64,000 nt of DNA from Ensifer adhaerens (GTDB taxonomy: Bacteria > Pseudomonadota > Alphaproteobacteria > Rhizobiales > Rhizobiaceae). Location: contig NZ_CP015881.1 of NCBI RefSeq assembly GCF_000697965.2, positions 310,001 through 374,000 on the forward strand, read 5' to 3'. The notes below the pieces were generated by a model. It was not told the origin of the DNA and did no database searches. It saw only the letters and a list, made by a program, of their open reading frames with translations. Positions 53,470 to 62,211 of this stretch are shown here, one piece after another (within the stretch, counting starts at the first letter, position 1; each line of letters starts with the position of its first letter). The position numbers and the translations under genes were made by a program.

Positions 53470-53949
53470 TTATTTGGAGGGGCGGCGCAGCATGCCCTGG
53501 TAGATCCCCTTGTCGGGGGCGGGGATCGGCACGGCGCCTACGGTCTTTGCGTAGAAATCGACCGGGCCGGCGTCGCCGATGAAGGCATAGGCGTGGCCAA
53601 GCGTCTTCATGGTGTCGAGGCAATCGGAAAGCAGGGCGACGCCGATGCCCTTGCCGCGGGCGACGGGATCGACGCCAGTCGGGCCGAAGAAGCCGGGAGC
53701 GGTCGTGTCGTAGCAGGCGAAGCCGACGAGCTTGCCGTCGTCAACCGCGATAAGACAGGCGACGGGCCTGCGCGTGAAGGCGACAGTCACCTCGCTCGCC
53801 CAGTTCTCGCTGAAATTCTCCCGAACCCAGCCGACGACCAGGCCCATTTCCGGCGGCAAGGCGGGACGGATCGTCACCTTGTCGGTTTTTGTTCTGCGCT
53901 TGAGTTCACCGAGGATCGGCGAATACAAGCTCACCAGCATGTCAGGCAT
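53470..53949 (-). CDS. GNAT-family N-acetyltransferase
   Basis: The 159-residue protein starts at ATG 53949 after GGAGGAG. It has a GNAT fold: LVGFACYDTTAPGFFGPTGVDP, then the acetyl-CoA loop VARGKGIGVALLSDCL and the C-terminal YAKTVGAVPIP. It opens the seven-gene operon, 21 bases before the hexosaminidase. A role in acetylating or detoxifying an amino sugar or amine from the imported ligand is inferred only from position. Confidence 0.88.
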   Translation of the reverse strand: MPDMLVSLYSPILGELKRRTKTDKVTIRPALPPEMGLVVGWVRENFSENWASEVTVAFTRRPVACLIAVDDGKLVGFACYDTTAPGFFGPTGVDPVARGKGIGVALLSDCLDTMKTLGHAYAFIGDAGPVDFYAKTVGAVPIPAPDKGIYQGMLRRPSK

Positions 53950-53963
53950 ATGCTCCTCCACAT

Positions 53964-53981
53964 ATTCCTTTATTAAGGAAT
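53964..53981. promoter_or_regulatory. Inverted repeat near the operon start
   Basis: ATTCCTT and AAGGAAT flank TATT. The repeat lies just upstream of the GNAT ribosome-binding site and slightly downstream of the predicted transcription start, a typical repressor position. Confidence 0.5.
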
Positions 53982-54000
53982 TGCTGCCTTTGTAATGCAA

Positions 54001-54030
54001 TAGATGGAGCCAACCGGACCGGCTTGTCAA
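54001..54030 (-). promoter_or_regulatory. Candidate sigma-70 promoter for the oligosaccharide operon
   Basis: On the minus strand TTGACA (54030-54025) is followed after 18 bases by CATCTA (54006-54001). The -35 is perfect and the -10 is weak, as often in rhizobia. Confidence 0.45.
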
Positions 54031-54395
54031 TCGCCAATCGTCAGTTTTGGGGGTCTATCTGCGTTCAGCAGGTGCCTATGTGAGCCGATGAAACGTTTCC
54101 ACGGCCGTTCGCGATGCATAAATTCACGCGATCGTGCATTGCGTGGATGCGGAACAACGGTCGAGCAAGAGAGCGAGCCGCTGCGCGGCCGCGGAAATTG
54201 CACATTTGTACAACTTTGTTCTTGAGTTGTTCGAAGTATATTTTGATTTACAAAAACACTAAGTATGGATGTATACGCTTATAGCGTGTGCCCCCGGAGA
54301 ATATTTCGACCTTTCGCGCGCAATCAAGTATTTCTTGAGAGGAAAAGTATCGTTTCCCGTTTGCACCGGCCTGGTTCGTTGGCCGTGCCGACCGG

Positions 54396-54764
54396 CTACT
54401 CCGCTGGACGCGTCAGGATGAAAAGCGCGGGAAGCGCCATTGCGGCTGCGACGATAGCGGCGAGCGAGAGGCTCGGATTGCCGAAGAAAAGGAAGAGGCC
54501 GAAGCTGGCGGCCATCAGGCTGACCGCACCGGTCTTGGCCCGCCGGGATATCGCCCCCTTTTCGCGCCACAGCCGAAGCGAGGTCCCGAAGACCCGGTGG
54601 TTGAGCAGCCATTGCTCCAGCCGGGGCGAGGCCCGGGCAAAGAGCCCGGCTGCCAGCAACAGGAACGGCGTCGTCGGCAGGATCGGAAGAAAGGCGCCGA
54701 TGACGCCGAGACCGACCATCAGCCATGCGAGGCAAAGATAGAGAAGGCGAAGCGCGGGGTTCAC
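54396..54764 (-). CDS. DUF454 (YbaN-like) inner-membrane protein
   Basis: The 122-residue protein has the family core GVIGAFLPILPTTPFLLLAAGLFARASPR in the first membrane segments and HRVFGTSLRLWREKGAISRRAK in the loop. A hydrophobic hairpin closes it. This matches DUF454/YbaN throughout; the function is unknown. It lies 19 bases downstream of the DUF2161 gene and is probably cotranscribed. Confidence 0.88.
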   Translation of the reverse strand: MNPALRLLYLCLAWLMVGLGVIGAFLPILPTTPFLLLAAGLFARASPRLEQWLLNHRVFGTSLRLWREKGAISRRAKTGAVSLMAASFGLFLFFGNPSLSLAAIVAAAMALPALFILTRPAE

Positions 54765-54783
54765 CGGCGGGCTCCAGGCTGTG

Positions 54784-55509
54784 TCATGCTTCGGATGCCT
54801 CGATCACGACCGTTGCGGTCTCGAGCGGAGGCCAGCGGCGAAGTGCTTCGGCGCCCTGTTCCGACAGCGCGTAGATGCCGCGGTCGACCCGCTCGAACCA
54901 GCCATAGACGTTGCTGAGCAGGATTTTGGCGGCATCGGGTGCTACCGGGCGCAGATCGCGCGGGCGCTGCTGGCCGACTTGCAGGGCGGCAGCGCAGGCG
55001 AGCGCCTGCTGCCGATACGCGGTCATGATCGGTGTGCGCGTGGCGCCACCCGCGGTCGGATCGCCCTTGCGGCGGCGATGCTCGCTGATCAGGCGCGCTC
55101 TTTTCCTGCTGTTCTTGCGCGGCATCACCGCGGAAGCCGCGAGAATAACATCGACCATGCCATTGTCGGCGACCGCCAGCATCCCGAAGCCGAGCCGGCG
55201 GCAGAGATCGCGGAAACGCCGGTCACTCTCCCGCCCCTTGCCCTTGGCCGAAACACGGGCGGCGACCCACACCTCGTCGCCGGCGGTGGCGCGATCGACC
55301 GCCTGCAGGATCAGTTCGAGGTTGAAGCTCAGCTTCAGTTCGCACACGACCACCAGCGGCGGTTCGTCGTCGCTGAGCGCGACGATATCGCAGCCGCCGA
55401 TCTCGCCCTTGACGCTGTAGCCGCGGGTTTCGAGGAAGCTCTTGATCGGTTGGTAGAGGGTCGTCTCCAAACCCAAAAATCCTGTTCTGCTGAAACCGGA
55501 AGGCGCCAC
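54784..55509 (-). CDS. DUF2161 protein with PD-(D/E)xK-like nuclease core
   Basis: The protein of about 241 residues contains GCDIVALSDDEPPLVVVCELKLSF. Its spacing of Asp then Glu-x-Lys fits the PD-(D/E)xK nuclease catalytic core, as annotated for DUF2161. A basic middle region (PRKNSRKRARLISEHRRRKGD) and a C-terminal winged-helix-like part (ILLSNVYGWFERVDRGIYALSEQGAEAL) follow. Start is GTG 55509 or, perhaps better by comparison with the family (xETTLYQP), TTG 55470. Whether it cuts DNA is not known to me. No restriction or toxin partner is adjacent. Confidence 0.8.
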   Translation of the reverse strand: MAPSGFSRTGFLGLETTLYQPIKSFLETRGYSVKGEIGGCDIVALSDDEPPLVVVCELKLSFNLELILQAVDRATAGDEVWVAARVSAKGKGRESDRRFRDLCRRLGFGMLAVADNGMVDVILAASAVMPRKNSRKRARLISEHRRRKGDPTAGGATRTPIMTAYRQQALACAAALQVGQQRPRDLRPVAPDAAKILLSNVYGWFERVDRGIYALSEQGAEALRRWPPLETATVVIEASEA

Positions 55510-55745
55510 GAAGGCAGCCTCGAATTGGCGGCGAAGCGTTGCCGCTCAAATGAACATCTAGCAGATACCGCCGATCGCCGCCGTTGTCATCCCGTCGCAG
55601 CCGAGAGGCCGCCGGCGTCCCGTGCTCTGACGTGCGGACCCGCGGGCGCAGTAGAGGCCTTCGCTTCGTGCTAACCTTGTGTTGTGCTATCATGCGGCGA
55701 GTGGCCCTCTTCGCAGGTGTCGAGCATGCGAGGTTCTGACGACGG

Positions 55746-57080
55746 ATGTTGCGAACCCTCACGCTGTTGTTTTTGTTGATCTTGTCCTTCGCGTTTCCAG
55801 CTTCGTCGCGGGCCGAAAACGATCGGGTCGCCTTGGTGCTGCATGTCAACGGCGCCATCGGTCCGGCGACCGCCGAATATGTCAGGCGTGGCCTGACGAA
55901 GGCGGAAGAGCGCCGCCTGCCGCTGGTGGTCCTGCAGGTGGATACGCCCGGCGGCCTCGACACCTCGATGCGCGAGATTATCCGCGCGATCCTTGGCTCG
56001 CCCATACCCGTCGCAACCTACGTTGCGCCGAGCGGCGCGCGGGCGGCGAGCGCCGGCACTTACATCCTTTATGCCAGCCACATTGCGGCGATGGCGCCGG
56101 GAACGAACCTCGGCGCCGCGACGCCGATTGCGATCGGTGGCGACATGTTCGGTGAGGGTAAGGACGGCGACAAACAGCCGGCGGCGCAGAGCCCGGGCGA
56201 GGCAAAAATGGTCAACGATGCCGTGGCCTATATCCGCGGGCTGGCGGAGTTGCGCGGGCGCAATGCCGACTGGGGCGAAAAGGCGGTGCGCGAGGCTGCA
56301 AGCCTCTCGGCCGAGGCCGCCGTCCGGGAAAAGGCCGTCGATTTCACCGCGACCGACGTTACCGATCTCCTGAAGCAGGCGAACGGGCGGACGGTGCGCG
56401 TGGGGCAGCGAGAGATCGTGCTCGATACCGCAGGTCTTACGACCGAGGACTTCGTGCCCGACTGGCGCACCCGGCTGCTTTCAGTGGTCACTGATCCCAA
56501 TATCGCGGTCATCCTGATGATGATCGGCATCTACGGCTTGATCTTCGAGTTCCTGTCGCCGGGGTCGGTGGCGCCGGGAACGATCGGCGGCATCTGCCTG
56601 TTGCTCGGGCTCTATGCGCTTTCGGTGCTGCCCGTCAGTTATGCCGGCATAGGGCTGATCATGCTCGGGATCGGATTGATGGTCGCCGAGGCGCATTCGC
56701 CATCCTTCGGCGTGCTCGGCGCCGGCGGCAGTTTTGCACTGGTTCTGGGCGCGGCCATTCTCTTCGATACGGATACGCCGGGTTTTGGGGTTTCCTGGTC
56801 CGTGCTGGCGGCGCTTGCGGTTGCAAGCCTCGGTTTTAGCCTTCTGGTCGCTCGGCTCGCCTTCAGTTCGAGCCGCCACGCGGTGGTGACCGGCAGCGAA
56901 CAGATGATCGGCCTTGCCGGCACGGTCGAAAATTGGACCGGCGCGGCCGGTTACGTCATCGCCCATGGCGAGCGCTGGCAGGCCGTCAGCACGGAGACGC
57001 TGTCGAGGGGCGAGAACGTGAAGGTCATCGGGCGGAACGGACTGACGCTCGAAGTGATCCGCGACGGACCAAAGACATAG
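55746..57080 (+). CDS. NfeD-family membrane serine protease
   Basis: The 444-residue protein has a signal peptide (to about residue 23). A ClpP-like periplasmic protease domain has LQVDTPGGLDTSMREII and the nucleophile region APSGARAASAG (Ser102). About four to five membrane helices follow (about residues 235-370), then a C-terminal OB-like NfeD domain. NfeD was named for nodulation formation efficiency in Sinorhizobium. Homologues cleave the C-terminus of their partner stomatin. The slipin gene follows after 54 bases, the classic pairing. Confidence 0.92.
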   Translation: MLRTLTLLFLLILSFAFPASSRAENDRVALVLHVNGAIGPATAEYVRRGLTKAEERRLPLVVLQVDTPGGLDTSMREIIRAILGSPIPVATYVAPSGARAASAGTYILYASHIAAMAPGTNLGAATPIAIGGDMFGEGKDGDKQPAAQSPGEAKMVNDAVAYIRGLAELRGRNADWGEKAVREAASLSAEAAVREKAVDFTATDVTDLLKQANGRTVRVGQREIVLDTAGLTTEDFVPDWRTRLLSVVTDPNIAVILMMIGIYGLIFEFLSPGSVAPGTIGGICLLLGLYALSVLPVSYAGIGLIMLGIGLMVAEAHSPSFGVLGAGGSFALVLGAAILFDTDTPGFGVSWSVLAALAVASLGFSLLVARLAFSSSRHAVVTGSEQMIGLAGTVENWTGAAGYVIAHGERWQAVSTETLSRGENVKVIGRNGLTLEVIRDGPKT

Positions 57081-57134
57081 CGCCCGCGGATCTGGTGAGG
57101 GCGCGGTGAAGGCGCCCGGAATGGAGGAATGGTC

Positions 57135-57920
57135 ATGGACATGTTCGGGAGCCTTGCTCCTTTTGCTGCGTTGCTGGTGCTCGTCATTCTCGTCATCGCC
57201 TATTCGATCCGGATCCTGCGTGAATATGAACGGGGCGTGATCTTCACCCTCGGCCGGTTCACCGGCGTCAAGGGGCCGGGGCTGATCCTGCTTGTGCCCT
57301 ATGTGCAGCAGATGGTGCGGGTCGATCTCAGAACCCGGGTGCTGGACGTGCCGAGCCAGGACGTCATCTCTCATGACAACGTTTCCGTTCGGGTCAGCGC
57401 CGTGATCTATTTCCGGGTGATCGACGCCGAGAAATCGACGATCCAGGTCGAGGACTTCATGATGGCGACGAGCCAGCTGGCGCAGACGACCCTGCGGTCC
57501 GTGCTTGGCAAACATGATCTCGACGAGATGCTGGCCGAGCGTGATCGGCTGAACGACGATATCCAGAAGATCCTCGACAGCCAGACGGATGCCTGGGGCA
57601 TCAAGGTGGCGACCGTCGAGATCAAGCATGTCGACATCAACGAGAGCATGGTTCGGGCGATTGCCCGTCAGGCGGAGGCCGAACGCGAGCGGCGCGCCAA
57701 GGTGATCAATGCCGAGGGTGAGCAGCAGGCCGCGGCCAAGCTGCTCGAGGCCGCCGAGATCCTCGCCCGGCAGCCTCAGGCCATGCAGTTGCGCTATCTG
57801 AGCACCTTGAACGTCATTGCCGGCGAGAAGAACTCGACCGTGATCTTCCCATTCCCGATGGAACTCGGTGGTCTGCTGGGGTTCAAGCCCGACAAACCCA
57901 CCGGCTCGACGCAAGAGTGA
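57135..57920 (+). CDS. Slipin (stomatin/SPFH family) membrane protein
   Basis: The 261-residue protein has an N-terminal membrane hairpin ([17 protein letters not shown]). The SPFH/band-7 domain begins [28 protein letters not shown], and a helical oligomerisation tail rich in Ala/Glu follows ([24 protein letters not shown]). It forms large membrane assemblies and is the likely substrate and partner of NfeD. I chose ATG 57135 because GGAGG lies seven bases upstream; ATG 57129 is too close. Its stop codon abuts the stop codon of the convergent phosphatase gene. Confidence 0.92.
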   Translation: MDMFGSLAPFAALLVLVILVIAYSIRILREYERGVIFTLGRFTGVKGPGLILLVPYVQQMVRVDLRTRVLDVPSQDVISHDNVSVRVSAVIYFRVIDAEKSTIQVEDFMMATSQLAQTTLRSVLGKHDLDEMLAERDRLNDDIQKILDSQTDAWGIKVATVEIKHVDINESMVRAIARQAEAERERRAKVINAEGEQQAAAKLLEAAEILARQPQAMQLRYLSTLNVIAGEKNSTVIFPFPMELGGLLGFKPDKPTGSTQE

Positions 57921-58733
57921 TCAAGCTGCTGCCCGGTCAAGCTGGGCGACCTTCAGCAGGTCATCGACGGCGCTCGGGGCTGCGGCCAACACCGGCGCCC
58001 AATGCGTCAGCGCCTCGCCCCGCGCGGGGAAAGGCAGCGTCCAGCCGCCGGCTTCGGTCACCAGGCAATAGCCGCCAAGGCAGTCCCAGGCATGCATGTA
58101 GGGTTCGTAATAACCGACGAGGCGACCTGCCGCCACATAGGCGATCATCAGTGCGCCGGAACCGTTGCGCATGAAGTTGCCGCCATTCGAGAGCAGGCGC
58201 TCGACGATGGCACCCATCTCGCCAGGTTTCACCTGATCGTTGGCGCCAAGCCCGGTGACGGCGTTGCGGATTGTGCGCGTGCCGTCGAGACGAAGCGGCT
58301 TGCCGTTCAGCGTCGCGCCCCGGCCGGTTGCAGCGGCATAGATTTCCTGGTGGCAGGGCGAGTGGATCACGCCGATAACGGGTTTCTCCGCATAGACCAC
58401 CGCAATCGAGACGCACCAGTTTGGCATGCCGTTGACGAAGGGCGTGGTGCCGTCGATCGGATCGAGCACCCAGGTGAAGCCGGATGTGCCGTCGAGAAGT
58501 CCATGCTCCTCTCCGAGCACGCCATCGTCCGGAAACGCGGCGGCGATCTTGTCGCGGATCAACGTCTCGACGTTGCGGTCGGCGATCGACACGACGTCGT
58601 GGGCGTCACGCTTGGTTTCGATGACGAGTGTTTCCCGCTTCAGGAAGTAATCGTAGGCGAGCTGGCCGGCCTCCTCGGCCATGGATTTGGCAAGCGCGAA
58701 CCGGGCATCGAGGCCGGCAATTTCAGCAGTCAT
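57921..58733 (-). CDS. Inositol-monophosphatase-family phosphatase (HisN/IMPase-like)
   Basis: The 270-residue enzyme has the metal-binding motifs GVLGEEHG and WVLDPIDGTTPF, and the C-terminal HAWDCLGGYCLVTEAGG, where most members read WDxAAG. Members hydrolyse inositol phosphate, histidinol phosphate or 3'-phosphoadenosine phosphate with Mg2+. It lies 33 bases downstream of the ABC ATPase gene, so it belongs to the importer operon and may dephosphorylate the imported compound. Alternatively it is a HisN-type histidinol phosphatase placed here by chance. Confidence 0.9.
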   Translation of the reverse strand: MTAEIAGLDARFALAKSMAEEAGQLAYDYFLKRETLVIETKRDAHDVVSIADRNVETLIRDKIAAAFPDDGVLGEEHGLLDGTSGFTWVLDPIDGTTPFVNGMPNWCVSIAVVYAEKPVIGVIHSPCHQEIYAAATGRGATLNGKPLRLDGTRTIRNAVTGLGANDQVKPGEMGAIVERLLSNGGNFMRNGSGALMIAYVAAGRLVGYYEPYMHAWDCLGGYCLVTEAGGWTLPFPARGEALTHWAPVLAAAPSAVDDLLKVAQLDRAAA

Positions 58734-58766
58734 GCAAGTGTCCTTCTCGTATCCAGTTGTGAAAAG

Positions 58767-59840
58767 TCATGCGTCAATCAAAGCGAGGCCGCGGCTGCGG
58801 AAACCGATCGCGACCTCCGTTGCCGGAGATAGCATTTCCTCCACCGCCTGATCGACAACAAAGAGGAGACCCGCCGGCGTTTCGACCTCGTATTCGACGT
58901 GGCCGCCGAGATAGGCGGCGCTGCTGATCGTGCCTGAAAGGGCCGCACCCTTGGCTGGCGTCAGCGTTACCGCGTTGGGCCGTACGGCGAGTTTCGACGG
59001 ACCCGTCCGGGTGCCCTTGGAGGGCAGGCGGTGCTCAAATCCGCCGATGCGGATCGTCGCCAGGCCGGCGTCGGTCGCGGTCACCTCGCAGGGCAGCACA
59101 TTGGCCTCGCCCATGAAGTCGGCGATGAAGGTGGAGGCCGGCGCTTCATAGAGGTCGCGCGGCGCACCTTGCTGCGCGATCGCGCCATCTTTCATGACGA
59201 TGATGCGGTCGGAAACGGCAAGCGCCTCGTCCTGGTCGTGGGTGACGTAGACGGCGGTGAACCCGAGGCGCTGCTGCAACTCGCGGATTTCTGTGCGCAC
59301 CTTGCGGCGCAGTCGCGCGTCGAGGTTGGACAGCGGTTCGTCGAGCAGCAACACCTGCGGTTCGAGCACGAGCGCGCGGGCAACGGCGACGCGTTGCTGC
59401 TGGCCGCCCGAAAGTTCGGCCGGAAGCCGCTGGCCGAGGCCGCCGAGGCCGACGAGCTGCAGGCCTTCTTCGGCGCGCTCACGCGCTTCCTTCTTCTTGA
59501 TTCCCGAGGATTCGAGGCCGTAGGCGACATTGTCGAGCGCCGACATGTGCGGGAAGAGCGCATAGGACTGGAAGACCATCGACACGTCGCGCTCGTTGGC
59601 CGGCAGCATGGTCACGTCCTTGCCGCCGATCAGGATCCGGCCGGCGGAAGGGTGTTCGAGGCCGGCCAGCATACGCAGCGTCGTCGTCTTGCCGCAGCCG
59701 GAGGGGCCAAGCAGGGTCACCAGCGTGCCCGGCTCGATGGTGAGCGACAGGTCGTGGATGGCGGTGAAGCTGCCGAACTGCTTGCGCACGTTCTGGAAGA
59801 CGACCGAGCCGGTGCGCGGGGTGCTCATGGAGGTGCTCAT
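58767..59840 (-). CDS. ABC importer ATP-binding protein (FbpC/PhnT type)
   Basis: The 357-residue ATPase has Walker A GPSGCGKTTT, signature LSGGQQQRVAVARAL, Walker B VLLLDEPLSNLDARL and YVTHDQDEALAVSDRI. A C-terminal TOBE domain follows. Its ATG overlaps the permease stop as ATGA. It is the paralogue of the ATPase at 3375-4475. The family includes ferric, aminoethylphosphonate, polyamine and sugar-phosphate importers. Confidence 0.92.
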   Translation of the reverse strand: MSTSMSTPRTGSVVFQNVRKQFGSFTAIHDLSLTIEPGTLVTLLGPSGCGKTTTLRMLAGLEHPSAGRILIGGKDVTMLPANERDVSMVFQSYALFPHMSALDNVAYGLESSGIKKKEARERAEEGLQLVGLGGLGQRLPAELSGGQQQRVAVARALVLEPQVLLLDEPLSNLDARLRRKVRTEIRELQQRLGFTAVYVTHDQDEALAVSDRIIVMKDGAIAQQGAPRDLYEAPASTFIADFMGEANVLPCEVTATDAGLATIRIGGFEHRLPSKGTRTGPSKLAVRPNAVTLTPAKGAALSGTISSAAYLGGHVEYEVETPAGLLFVVDQAVEEMLSPATEVAIGFRSRGLALIDA

Positions 59841-62071
59841 GCGGTTTTCTCCTGGGAGATGGTGTTGGACGAACGGACCGGAGCGGCGCCGAGGACGCGG
59901 TTCTCGCGCCTCAGCTTGCGTTCGCCGACGAGGAGTTGCAGGCCGGTGATGACGGTGATCATCACCAGGATGAGGGCCGAGGAGTAGGCGATCGCCACGC
60001 CGAACTCGCCGTTTTCGACAAGGCCGACGATGTAGGCGGTGGCCATGTTGTACTCGGCGCTGACGAGGAAGACGACGGCGCTGATCGAGGTGATCGCCCG
60101 GACGAAGGAATAGACGAGTGCCGCGACGATCGCCGGACGCAGCAAGGGCAGGATGACCTTGCGCAACGTGCGGAAGCTCGTTGCCCGAAGCGTCAGCGAC
60201 GCCTCGTCGAGGCTCTTGTCGAGCTGGCTCATCGCCGCAATGCCGCCGCGCACGCCGACCGGCATGTTGCGGAAGACGAAGCAGGCGACGAGGATCAGCG
60301 CCGTGCCGGTCATTTCGAGCGGCGGCAGGTTGAAGGCGATGATGTAGCTGATGCCGATGACGGTGCCGGGGATAGCAAAGCTCAGCATCAGCGCGAACTC
60401 GAAGACATCACGGCCGGCGAAACGCTGGCGCACGATCAGATAGGCCGTCAGCAACCCGACCATAGCCGTCAGTGGTGCTGCGATCAGCGAGATCTCCATG
60501 GTCGTCCAGAAGGAGTTCCAGGCAACACCCGTCCAGGCGATTGCGCCGTCGGCAAACGAGATCGAGAAGGCCTTGGCGTAGTGGTCGAGCGTCAGCGAGT
60601 TGTCGAGACCCCAGGTCTTCACGAAGCCGCCGAAGAGGATCATGCTGTAAACGACGACGGTGAAGATCATCCAGGGAATGACGATGGCGTGAACGCCGAT
60701 CGAGATCGAGCGTGGCAATGCACTGTGGGCACCGGAATCGCCCTTGCCGGTCACGGTCGAATAGTTCTTGCCGGCGAGCCAGTAGCGTTGCGCCACGAAG
60801 GCCGTGAGCGTGAAGCAGAGAAGGATGATGGCGAGTACGGCCGCACGGGACGGATCGTTCTGCGCGCCGACGACGGCGAAGAAGATTTCGGTCGAGAGCA
60901 CGCCATGGCTGCCGCCGAGCACCAGCGGATTGCCGAAGTCGGCCATGCTTTCGATGAAGCCGATGAGGAAGGCGTTCGCCAGGCCCGGCTTCATCAGCGG
61001 CAGAGAGACGGTCCAGAAGGTGCGCCAGCGATCGGCGCGCAACGTCTGCGACGCCTCTTCCATCGAAGGGCTGACCCCTTCGACGACGCCGATCAGCACG
61101 AGGAACGAAATCGGGGTGAAGGAGAGGACCTGCGCGATCCAGATGCCGGTAAGGCCATAGAGCCAGCGCCCCGGTTCGACGCCGAAGGCATCCGAGAGAA
61201 ATTCGGTAACGACCCCGGCGCGGCCGAAGAGCAGCGTCAACGCCAGGCCGATGACGAAGGGCGGCGTGATGATCGGCAACACCGTCAAGAGCCGCATGCC
61301 CTTCTTGAAGGGGAAGCGGGTGCGGGTGGCGACAAGCGCGAAGGCAAGGCCAAGCAGCGTCGAGCCGGACGCCGTCATCAGCGCCAGCCATAGGGTGCGC
61401 CAGGCGACGCCGCAGCGGCCTTCGCCGACGACACAGCTCAGGCTCCAGATCGAGGCGTCCTGGATATTGCGGATGAAACCATCCGGTTTGAACGAGCCGT
61501 CGAAATCCTGAACCGACGCCGCGAACATGCTGCCGACCGGATAGAAGACGAAGACGATGACGAGGGTCACGAGCAGGGAAATCGCCGCGACGATGAAGGC
61601 GTCGCCCTTGAGCACGCCGCGCTCGGCCAGCCCGAAGGCGAACAGAAGAACGAAGGTGAGTGCCATAAGCACGGCGCCGGCGCCCATTGACGGCTGACCG
61701 TCGGAAAGCGTGCCGAACAGGGTCTCGCTGATCGTCCAGGTCCAGCCGGAAAAGCCGATCGCCAGCCCCTGGAGAGCGAGATACAGAACCCCCGCTGCGC
61801 CGGCGACGGCAAGCAGAAGCCCTCGACGCGCGGGATCGCGGACGAAACGCGCTGCGACGCAGATGCCGAGCAGCGCCAGCGCCACGATCAGCCACGGCTT
61901 ATCATGGGCGAAAATCTGCATCAGGCCGGGGGCAACGGCTAAATCCCCGGGGAAATCGGCAAGCCAGCCGAGCCCGAAGAAGCCGCCTTCGATGCGATAC
62001 CAGGGGACAGCCAAGAAGGCGGCCAGTCCGAGCCCGAGCGTGAGGTCGAGCCTGCGGTTGCGATGTTCCAT
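59837..62071 (-). CDS. ABC importer fused permease with extra N-terminal helices
   Basis: The 744-residue membrane protein has two permease modules with EAA loops EEASQTLRADRWRTF and DEASLTLRATSFRTL. About 190 extra N-terminal residues hold about five more helices, compared with the 569-residue permease at 4490-6199. The segment after the extra helices contains paired Cys (SLSCVVGEGRCGV) facing the periplasm. It accompanies the binding protein upstream and the ATPase downstream, overlapping the latter. Confidence 0.9.
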   Translation of the reverse strand: MEHRNRRLDLTLGLGLAAFLAVPWYRIEGGFFGLGWLADFPGDLAVAPGLMQIFAHDKPWLIVALALLGICVAARFVRDPARRGLLLAVAGAAGVLYLALQGLAIGFSGWTWTISETLFGTLSDGQPSMGAGAVLMALTFVLLFAFGLAERGVLKGDAFIVAAISLLVTLVIVFVFYPVGSMFAASVQDFDGSFKPDGFIRNIQDASIWSLSCVVGEGRCGVAWRTLWLALMTASGSTLLGLAFALVATRTRFPFKKGMRLLTVLPIITPPFVIGLALTLLFGRAGVVTEFLSDAFGVEPGRWLYGLTGIWIAQVLSFTPISFLVLIGVVEGVSPSMEEASQTLRADRWRTFWTVSLPLMKPGLANAFLIGFIESMADFGNPLVLGGSHGVLSTEIFFAVVGAQNDPSRAAVLAIILLCFTLTAFVAQRYWLAGKNYSTVTGKGDSGAHSALPRSISIGVHAIVIPWMIFTVVVYSMILFGGFVKTWGLDNSLTLDHYAKAFSISFADGAIAWTGVAWNSFWTTMEISLIAAPLTAMVGLLTAYLIVRQRFAGRDVFEFALMLSFAIPGTVIGISYIIAFNLPPLEMTGTALILVACFVFRNMPVGVRGGIAAMSQLDKSLDEASLTLRATSFRTLRKVILPLLRPAIVAALVYSFVRAITSISAVVFLVSAEYNMATAYIVGLVENGEFGVAIAYSSALILVMITVITGLQLLVGERKLRRENRVLGAAPVRSSNTISQEKTA

Positions 62072-62171
62072 GACGGTCCTTGCGCAATTTGGAATGAAAG
62101 ATGATGTGACATTGCATCGCCGCGGCGCCTGCCGGAAGCGATGAACGACGGTTGGGACCGTTGGGCGGTGC

Positions 62172-62194
62172 CGGCCGGATCAATCACCCGGCCG
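62172..62194 (-). repeat. Hairpin between binding protein and permease genes
   Basis: CGGCCGG and CCGGCCG pair around a nine-base loop, 18 bases beyond the binding-protein stop on the minus strand. There is no U run. Confidence 0.5.
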
Positions 62195-62211
62195 AACCGT
62201 TCAGGCCGCGA

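Larger units (their letters stand above)
53950..54395. other. Intergenic region upstream of the oligosaccharide operon
   Basis: The 446 bases hold no supportable gene. They contain the candidate operator at 53964-53981, a candidate promoter at 54001-54030 and an AT-rich stretch around 54196-54290. That stretch also lies just beyond the 3' end of the DUF454 gene. Confidence 0.5.

Noticed and set aside
53982..54395. Small gene in the gap before the oligosaccharide operon
   Set aside because: No short frame has a ribosome-binding site together with recognisable composition or motifs. The gap looks regulatory.
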